DNA from: Endothia cerciana | Lineage: Eukaryota; Ascomycota; Sordariomycetes; Diaporthales; Cryphonectriaceae | Assembly: GCA_026119935.1 (NCBI GenBank) | Contig: JALRMH010000014.1 | Coordinates: 248,001 to 312,000, forward strand | Direction: 5' to 3' | DNA length: 64,000 bases | Shown: in pieces, positions 57,438 to 64,000 of the stretch | Numbering within the stretch: the stretch's first letter is position 1 | Layout of the letters: the number at the start of each line of letters is the position of its first letter | Notes under the pieces: model-generated | Told to the model about the DNA's origin: nothing | The model's input: the letters and a program-made list of their open reading frames with translations, nothing else | Database searches by the model: none | Program-made: the position numbers and the translations under genes

Positions 57438-58286
57438 ATGGCCCCGTCGTCGGCACAGGGGAAGCGCGTCAAGGGCCGGCAGGTCGCGCGGCCCTTCGTC
57501 TATGGCACCACGGCGCGGCCCTTCGACCCGGAGCGGAACCCCAAGCCCAGCCACGTCCCCGACGACCACACCCACAGCTGGACCGTCTTCGTCAAGGGCG
57601 TCGACGACACTGACATCGCCTACTGGCTCCGGCGCGTCCAGTTCAAGCTGCACGAGTCCATCCCCAACCACGTGCGCATGGTCGACGGCCAGCCCGGCAG
57701 GGCCTTCGTCGTCGAGGAGACCGGCTGGGGCGAGTTCGAGATCGCCATCAAGCTGTACTACGTCCCCGAGTCCGGCGAGAAGCCCCAGACCCTCTACCAC
57801 CACCTGCGCCTGCACCCCTACGGCACCGACCCCGAGCGCGCCGACATGGTCGCCCGGGGCGAGGTCGTCAGCTGGGTCTACGAGGAGCAGCTCTTCAACG
57901 AGCCCTTCGAGCACTTCTTCGACGTCCTGACCAGCGGCGCCCTGCCCCCCAGCAACCCCAACTCCACCGCCCCCGCCGCCGGGAAGAAGGCCGCCGGGGG
58001 CAAGGGCAAGGGCGCCGGCGCCGGCCCCGCCGGCCCGGGGAAGGACGTCCAGCCCAGGCGGAGCGAGGGTGGCGTCATCGAGCGCAGCGCCATGATCCCC
58101 ATGAGGTCCGGCCCCGGCCAGCCCTTCAGCGCCGAGGCCGAGAAGCTGGAGATGGACATGATCCGCCGCGCCATGGACGAGGTGCGCCAGATGAGGGAGA
58201 AGGACGAGAAGGCCATCGAGGACATGACCGCGAGGCTGGTGCGGCTCAAGGAGGAGGGCAGGGGGGATGTCGCCATGGCGGCATAG
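57438..58286 (+). CDS. yaf9: Yaf9, YEATS-domain subunit of NuA4/SWR1, 282 aa
   Basis: Single exon. The N-terminus MAPSSAQGKRVKGRQVARPFVYGTTAR matches the usual fungal Yaf9 start; an in-frame ATG at 57384 would add 18 residues and cannot be excluded. The YEATS domain (about residues 15-150) has HTHSWTVFVKGV, WLRRVQFKLHESIPNH and ETGWGEFEIAIKLYYV, with the aromatic/Trp-Gly-Glu-Phe pocket residues that read acylated histone H3. A Gly/Ala/Lys-rich linker (about 178-215) leads to a C-terminal coiled coil (AEAEKLEMDMIRRAMDEVRQMREKDEKA) that anchors it in the complexes. It acts in the nucleus in H2A.Z deposition and H4 acetylation. GC content and codon bias are extreme (third position almost all G/C). 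Confidence 0.94.
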   Translation: MAPSSAQGKRVKGRQVARPFVYGTTARPFDPERNPKPSHVPDDHTHSWTVFVKGVDDTDIAYWLRRVQFKLHESIPNHVRMVDGQPGRAFVVEETGWGEFEIAIKLYYVPESGEKPQTLYHHLRLHPYGTDPERADMVARGEVVSWVYEEQLFNEPFEHFFDVLTSGALPPSNPNSTAPAAGKKAAGGKGKGAGAGPAGPGKDVQPRRSEGGVIERSAMIPMRSGPGQPFSAEAEKLEMDMIRRAMDEVRQMREKDEKAIEDMTARLVRLKEEGRGDVAMAA

Positions 58287-58370
58287 GGACCGCCCGGCGG
58301 ACCAGACCCCCCGCCTCGGATACGGCCCGCGGCCCGACCAGCAGGCGGCCAAACGCAGGCCCGCGGGGGG

Positions 58371-58655
58371 ATGAGGGGGGAAGAGGCCGGGCAGGGGGCT
58401 GACGAGTACCGTGAGGAGCGGTGTGGTCAGGAGAACGAGGGGGCCAGCGGGGAGCAGACGTCATACAGGGCGTCTGGCCTGGAGCACTTCCTCGAGACCT
58501 TTCGGTGGCCCTGCGACGTCCCGACCTGCAAGCGGTTCAAGCGGGGCTTCGCACACCGCTACGCATATCTCAGGCACATGAGAGCCCAGCACGGGAGGCC
58601 GGCGGCCCGGTGCAGGAGGACGACCGAACGGATCCCTGCGGGTTTATCTGCCTGA
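58371..58655 (+). CDS. Small protein with a C2H2-like finger, 94 aa (tentative)
   Basis: A frame starting at an ATG only 85 bp after the yaf9 stop. The first half is Glu/Gly-rich. The second has WPCDVPTCKRF, then HRYAYLRHMRAQHG, a C-x4-C-x15-H-x4-H arrangement. It resembles a C2H2 finger (Phe, Leu and His-x4-His in place) but with three extra residues in the loop. The tail RPAARCRRTTERIP is basic. It may be a real small gene, the 3' part of a longer spliced gene, or a chance frame in the yaf9 3' region. A + strand neighbour so close in fungi is unusual but not rare. No start context or intron settles it. Confidence 0.4.
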   Translation: MRGEEAGQGADEYREERCGQENEGASGEQTSYRASGLEHFLETFRWPCDVPTCKRFKRGFAHRYAYLRHMRAQHGRPAARCRRTTERIPAGLSA

Positions 58656-59765
58656 AATCGAGAGGCCTACCGCCCGGCATTGCTCAGAGCTGTCTGGGCT
58701 TCGGGTTTCCACAACGGGGCTTTGTACGTTCAGCTGGGATCGGAGTTACTGGCGGGTGGCGTCCCATGGACGGATATACACCAGGAGAATGGATCAAGGT
58801 CTGATTGCAAAACCACGCGCTCGCCCCGTTCCTCACCTCCTCCCCCACCCCCTTCTAGTTGTCTCTGCACAATATGCGCCGGATGGATCTGACGATACAT
58901 TCCGGTGTCATAGCTCCCCCATAGGCGGCTGTCCTATCTTCCGGGCTATGCAGGTCATCCGACAGCCTCGCCTGACTAGGCAGGCAGGCCCCGGAGGGGA
59001 GGGGAGAAGACGGTCCGGACATCAAGCCAACCCACCCTGCCGGGCTCGGCCTAGCCCAGTGTCTGGCCCATGGAGCTCGGGTACAACCTCTTCACCAGCC
59101 GGGCCGGAGGTCAGAAAGAGAATCCTCCAGTTCATTACAGGCCTTCTTCCCCCCTTTCCCCCGGATGACTTTTACACCGTCGACGAGGCTTTGTCTCAGA
59201 CTGGACAGACATTTTCGCCCAACCTCACCGCCACCCCCGGGGGGGGGGGTGATGGAGGGTGGCGTCTCACGAGACCAGAAAGAAAGAAAAGAGACGCCTC
59301 CTCCGAGGCCCTGCAGCCTTCTTGGAATGCCCGCCCCGCCCTGGCATCCCCGGATCGACAGGCTGTGCGGTCTTCCAGTATGATAAATGTGAACACATGC
59401 CAAGTGCGCCATCCTCGCGCCAGCTCTCCTGTCAGCTGTGTCTCACAGGGAAGGGGGGCGGGGGGCGTTCAACATTACTCACGCCGGGAAAAAAGGCCTG
59501 GAACGGGAAGGAGGGGGGGAAATCTGTGTGTAAGAGCCTCAACATCACAGGGCAAAGACGAGTAGGTGGGTTTTGGGGGGGGGGGGGATATGTATATAAA
59601 CCTCGCGAGCACCGGGCTGCGGCCTCGAGTGGAAAAGCGGCTCGACAAGATTCCAGACAGACGCAGTATCTATCTACACTCTCTCTCAGTCCAGCTAGAT
59701 AGCCTCCCGCAGTTCAACAACTCCCATCAGATCCCATCATCATCATCATCATCAACATCATCAAG
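58656..59765. other. Intergenic region with promoter of the Cys-rich gene
   Basis: No gene called. The frames 58756-59565 (269 codons) and 59259-59702 are domain-free. A G run lies at 59575-59587 and an (ATC)n tract at 59734-59761 ends just before the ATG at 59766. A TATA box is listed separately. Confidence 0.4.
59593..59600 (+). promoter_or_regulatory. TATA box of the small secreted protein gene
   Basis: TATATAAA, 173 bp upstream of the ATG at 59766 and directly after a G12-13 run. A strong TATA box fits an inducible, highly expressed small secreted protein gene. Confidence 0.55.
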
Positions 59766-60249
59766 ATGCAGCCCCAACTCATCACCTCCGTCCTCCTCCT
59801 CCTTACGGGGACCACCCTCGCCAATCCCGTCGCCGCCCCCGAGCCCGCGGCGGAGAGGTGTACCGGCAACTGTGTGTCCCAGTGCTACCAGCTGTACGGC
59901 TCCAACCCGCGATACCACTGCCAGAGTTCCTATGTAAGGTTTTAGGTTTTATCTCTCTCCTGAGAAAGAAAATAAAATATTATTATTATTATTTTGGTTT
60001 TCTGACCAAATATTTTTTTTCTTTCTTTCTTCTTCTGTGATCTTCCCCCCTCCCCCCCTCCCCCTTCCGAGGACGACCACAACAACGACGACAACAGACC
60101 GGGGGGGACGGATGGGGGACGGGGGTGGGAATCGGTGATCCTTATCCGAGCCCGAGACCAGACGGGCTAACCTGTTGATCTCACAACAGTGCGATATTGG
60201 CATCGGCGGCCCGAGCCAGTGCGTCTGCATCTGCCAGTACATTGAGTGA
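59766..60249 (+). CDS. Small secreted cysteine-rich protein, 75 aa, two exons
   Basis: Exons 59766-59933 and 60190-60249, phase 0, intron GTAAGG...ACAACAG. A signal peptide (MQPQLITSVLLLLTGTTLA) is followed by a short Pro/Ala/Glu spacer and a mature region of about 45 residues with eight cysteines. Their spacing is C-x3-C-x3-C-x11-C-x4-C-x9-C-x-C-x-C. Four disulfides are possible. The CxxxC and terminal CxC elements recall cysteine-stabilised alpha-beta (defensin-like) folds, but the spacing is not a standard match, so the fold is unproven. The gene has a TATA box and an (ATC)n tract just upstream. Exon 2 is 60 nt and the intron holds (ATT)n and T-rich sequence. Likely roles for such proteins are effector, antimicrobial or surface protein; none is shown here. 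Confidence 0.8.
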
Positions 60250-61229
60250 GGAGTGTCTCGTCGCGAGCGTCGATAGGTATCTGCGGCGCTTTTGTTTATT
60301 TTATTTATTTATTTTTCTGAGGGGGGGGGGGGGGCACGGGCAAGGGAGGAGGGCAGTAACGATGGGAAACTGGAAAAAAAGAATTTTTGGGGGTTTTTTT
60401 TTTCTTCTTGTTGTTTCGATCTCGACGGGACAGGATGATGTGGCTTTGTACTCGAAAGGATGGGGGTATTTCACCCTGCAGTAGAGGGAAAACTACTCAC
60501 CACCCTAAGCAATACATATACACGTGCAGGGTTCAACACTCGCACCAGGACATCATACTCTCCTCGTCTCCCATGCGGCGGTTCACTCCCAACTCTTTCC
60601 CGGACCTGATCATCAAGGGGTGCACACTAAAAGGGCAGGAATACGAAACGGAGCCCGGGGATGTCTCCTGGTTGTTTAATGGGGGGTTTTCGATTTGTAG
60701 AGTATAGAGGTGGGAGTCTCATCATTACGGAACGTCCCAGGTTTGGCCAGCAACGCAGGCGCTCTCTGCCTCATCTTCGCTCGCAGTCCCTGCCCATCCA
60801 TCGTATTATGACGATGAATGAATGGGTGCTGTACTGCTTCTTCTTCCTCTTTCTTCTGTACTTTACACCTGTACACAAGCACCCATCAAGGTGCGACTCT
60901 GTCCGACCGGTCGACCAACCAACAAAAGAAACCTCGTCTGAGTAAAGTGGGAAAAGGGCAAGGGCGACTGTGAGGGTGACGCTTAGTGCATGGTCCGATC
61001 CTCTGATTCTTTCTCATGCCATGCACCGCTTCAGGCCACCCTATGATTTCCAAACTCGATCACATCGTCCCGCCGGAGGTTTTTCTTTAATGTCCCACCC
61101 CGAGCCTGAACGCCGTGCAGGATTACAGTCAATACAAAATTACCACTCTCATGGCTCCATGGGGTATAACGCCAAGACTCGAAAGCAGAATGCTCTAACA
61201 CATAGGAAAATGTCCAAATGGTCTTGTTC
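60250..61229. other. Intergenic, convergent 3' regions; no gene seen
   Basis: It contains (TTTA)n-like sequence at 60295-60313, a G12 run at 60320-60332 and T10 at 60393-60402. Short frames (60387-60945) have no domain. The mdm34 and Cys-rich transcripts should end here. Confidence 0.4.
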
Positions 61230-63410
61230 TTACTGAGCCTCATATGCTGGGGGAGGCCCATCTTCGCGATCCTCCCAAAAGCCGGGGTTGCGCCGCTTCT
61301 CGTCATATACCCGCCGGGCGATTTCGCCCGCCATCTTCTGGATCCAGGCCTGCTCAAAGATGGCAGACGACGTCTCGGATGGTGGTCCTCTTCGTGGACT
61401 AAATTCAAAGGGTGTCTTGATGTTGGTCGGACCTGGGGCCTTCTCTGATGGTTGTGCCACAGGAACATATTCTTTGAGCGGCGTCTTCTGAGGCTTCTTC
61501 TCAGGGGACAACGCCTGAGATACTTCCGCGTTGTACAGTTCCGCCTTCAGGGGAGGTCGGGTCGGGGTGTCCGCTGCGGCGACGCTGTCGAACCGCACCT
61601 TGGTTGGCGACAGCGGGGCGTGGTCTTCGGGCTCCTCCGGGATGGTGGTAGTCGTCAGAGGCTCTGACAGGGGACCGTCCACCGATGCCGTCTCAGTGGC
61701 AGTGTCGCTTGCTTCGCTGACGGGCGCGCTCTCGGGCGCGCCCTCGGTGTGCCTGCGCCGGAGGTTCACAACACGTGTCTTCTTTTTGCGACCAGCATTT
61801 GACCTCGAGTTCCTTCCTGACCCAAGGGACAACCCTGTCGCGGCGGAGTTCAGGTTGACCATGGAAGACCGAGATGGCATGTAGCCCTGGTCCAGGCTGC
61901 TCGTGTCCGAGAACGTGTACGTCGTCGAGTTTGCCTGGAATGAGTGAGCCTTGGTCAGGCTGGGCGTTGCCAGGGGCGGGCTGGTGAAATCAGATTTCTC
62001 TTGTGAGCCGGCCCAGGCCCTGAAGACGACGTCACGCAGGGACGGGGTGAAGAGAGACATGGTGCGGTTGCAGTCGTTCAGTGATGCCAGCCTGGTGAGG
62101 TTCTTCTGGGAGAACAGCGTCTGCAGCTCAGGGCCCCCATCCAGAGACAGGTTGGAGATCTCGCTCGGGTCCAACAGGTTGCCATTTGCATCCACCGCAT
62201 CTTGTGGTGGGCTAGCGAAGGGATCAACAGCGGGCTCGCTGGTTTCTGGCACTACTTCGTCATCCCTGGGCATCTGGTCCGGACACCAAAGGCGAAGCGA
62301 CAGCCGGTGGATGATGGCCGGCAACTCGTCCATCATCAGGTCCCGAAGCTTTCCCTCGATCGTCTTCTGAAGGTAGTCCCTGACGAACTGGATGGAGTCA
62401 AAGGTCGAGGAGACCTTGAGCGATTCAAGCGGGTCATTTCGGAAGACGATGGTGAGACCCTTCTGCTTCGAAAACACGACTATGATGAACGCCGACAGCT
62501 TGATGTCGGACAGCGTCAACGACAGAGGGATCGTGAGCCCCGATGAGGCGGCCAGGGGCTGTGGAGACGTAAAGTCTGGCTTGGAATGCAGGTATGTGTT
62601 CAGTGGATTCGCCTGCGGTTGTTGATATATTAGCCCCGATATAGCACCTTGCCGGGATAGACTGCAGAACAAAACGCGCATCCCTGCCCAGTCATCTCAC
62701 CCCGTTCATGCAAACCGCGTGGGTCCAAGCACGGCTTGGGCAGGGTGAAGAGTCATCGAGGTGCGGTCTGGAGCGGGAGAGGCGCGTAGGAGCAGGTGCA
62801 GGGAGGAAACTGTACACCGCTGTCGTCGCGCAGCTGAGAGCCTGGACCGGCGGCCGCCCTGATGTCGTCGCAGCAGTCCCGACGCCTCCACCAATGCCAA
62901 ACAGCAGCAGCGGCTTGCCACCTCCACTGTGATGTAGGCAGCGACAAAAAACAAACAAAAAAATATTGCAACACCGGCACTCGCCGGGTTCGTTTGTCTG
63001 GATGACCTCCGCAGAGTTGTGACGGGTTGGTCCCATTGACGGATCGAGAATTTCGGGAACCGCGAGCGCAGCCGTTGTTGCCCGGCGGGTAATATCGGGA
63101 AAATAAACTGCCACCAGTGAGGGTAACTGAAGCCATCACGTACCTGAACTCTTGTCCTCAGGGTCAGGAAGGCATCGCCGCTGTAGCACATCTTGAAGAT
63201 GCCCCGGAAGCGATCCTCTGCCAGGTCTCCTATCTCCAGTATCTCCAGCTCGGGCGGCACGGAGCCGAGGTTGAGCTCTGTGACGAGGATGTCATCGACG
63301 ATGATGGGGGGCTTCGGGGACTTGTTCAGGGCGGTGGTGAGCAAGTCGCGGGCGCGCTGGTAGAAGTCCTCGTCGGCCGTGAGAGGCGACCAGTTGAAGT
63401 TGAAGGCCAT
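61230..63410 (-). CDS. mdm34: Mdm34, ERMES outer mitochondrial membrane subunit, 549 aa, two exons
   Basis: Exons 63410-63144 and 62612-61230, separated by an unusually long 531-nt intron. The spliced reading RTRVQ/ANPLNTYL is the conserved family sequence, so no coding exon is missing. The N-terminus MAFNFNWSPLTADEDFYQRARDLLTTALNKSPKPPIIVDDI and the block LEILEIGDLAEDRFRGIFKM define Mdm34. An SMP lipid-binding domain (about 1-200) ends near DELPAIIHRLSLRLWCP. The middle is Ser/Thr-rich with an Arg/Lys patch (AGRKKKTRVVNLRRRH). The C-terminus has the conserved helix IFEQAWIQKMAGEIARRVYDEKRR and ends with a PPxY motif (PPPAYEAQ), a likely ubiquitin-ligase docking site. ERMES tethers ER and mitochondria and moves lipids. 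Confidence 0.95.
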
Positions 63411-64000
63411 GGCGCGGGCGTAGTCAGGATGATATGTGTCCCGTCATCGCAGTCGGCGTCGGCGGTGATAAGAATATCCTCTCCTGCGGTCGGTTGTATG
63501 GGGGTCGATGCGTCGGGCGGTCCGGCAGACAGCGTGCCCGATGATATGGTTGAGGCGATGATGGTCTTAGATAGTCGATAAATTGACGTTCGGGTATCGA
63601 CCGCTGGTTTGGGAGAACAGGATGGTCGGTTCGATTGGCTGGGGGGGGGGGGGGGTTGGGAAGGTATGGGTAAGTAAGGTCGGATGGTGGAAGTTTGATG
63701 ATGGGCAGGCTTCGCAGGGCAGCACCGGATGACGAAAATTGAGAGCACGGGCGCGCGTGGGCGGAGCCCAGAAAAAGAGAGAGCTCCTCCTCTCCAAATC
63801 TGACTGGGTGAGGGAAAACCCGGGGCAGTCAGTCAGTCAGAAGGTTAGGTGGGGCGGATCCTTTGACTGGGGGGGGAGGGGGCCTCTGCTTAATTCCCAA
63901 GATTGCTTGGTTGGTTATTTGGTTGCAGGCACGAGGCCCTGCGCACGCTACATACTACCTACTATGGTATGGCATAGGTACTATGGTACCATGGCAGTGC
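63411..64000. other. Upstream region of mdm34 to window end; no gene seen
   Basis: It contains a G12 run at 63641-63653, a small (CAGT)n run at 63828-63840 and G/A-rich sequence. Open frames on - (63326-63748, 63567-63797) are Pro/Thr/Ser-rich and probably leader or promoter of mdm34. Confidence 0.4.

Overview
This is nuclear DNA of a filamentous ascomycete (Pezizomycotina, most likely Sordariomycetes). The evidence is GC-rich coding sequence, short introns (about 50-130 nt) with ACTAAC/CTGAC-like branch points, fungal LYS2, ERMES Mdm34, a HET-domain relic, Zn2Cys6 regulators, and many C/G homopolymer and microsatellite tracts between genes. About 22 protein-coding loci can be modelled, most as spliced genes whose exon phases close exactly. 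No rRNA, tRNA, CRISPR or intact transposon was found.

Layout. 0.7-9.3 kb: a one-helix membrane protein, a sulfatase, and a Zn2Cys6 transcription factor that appears to carry two zinc clusters in tandem. 9.3-11.1 kb: non-coding, with a (GGGCA)n array. 11.1-14.8 kb: alpha-aminoadipate reductase (LYS2), divergent from a sugar-porter MFS transporter (15.8-17.6 kb). 18.1-23 kb: GPI ethanolamine-phosphate transferase (GPI13) facing a secreted SGNH hydrolase. 23.8-28.2 kb: a compact housekeeping block with an EBP-type sterol isomerase, splicing factor Cwc15, exosome subunit Rrp45 and an Arl3/ARFRP1-type GTPase.

28.3-37.4 kb is a gene-poor accessory block. It holds a HET-domain pseudogene with several frame breaks, an intact multi-pass membrane protein of unknown function, and a frame-broken relic of a fungal membrane-protein family. 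37.4-47.3 kb returns to conserved genes: a low-complexity protein, a secreted S10 serine carboxypeptidase that needs a 5-nt micro-exon, Ecm15, a CCDC47-like ER protein and a haspin kinase. 47.8-53.1 kb is a second degraded or low-density stretch: a GNAT C-terminal fragment, an AT-richer island, and an otherwise well-preserved fungal-family gene with two frame breaks. 53.2-63.4 kb carries an equilibrative nucleoside transporter, a Coq11-like NAD(P)-binding protein, Yaf9 (YEATS), a small C2H2-like frame, an 8-cysteine small secreted protein, and Mdm34.

The conserved genes serve separate housekeeping functions: lysine synthesis, GPI anchors, sterols, splicing and RNA decay, Golgi traffic, chromatin, and ER-mitochondria contact. 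No biosynthetic gene cluster is evident. The most unusual items are the tandem zinc-cluster regulator, the 5-nt micro-exon, the cysteine-rich secreted peptide, and the decayed HET and membrane loci.
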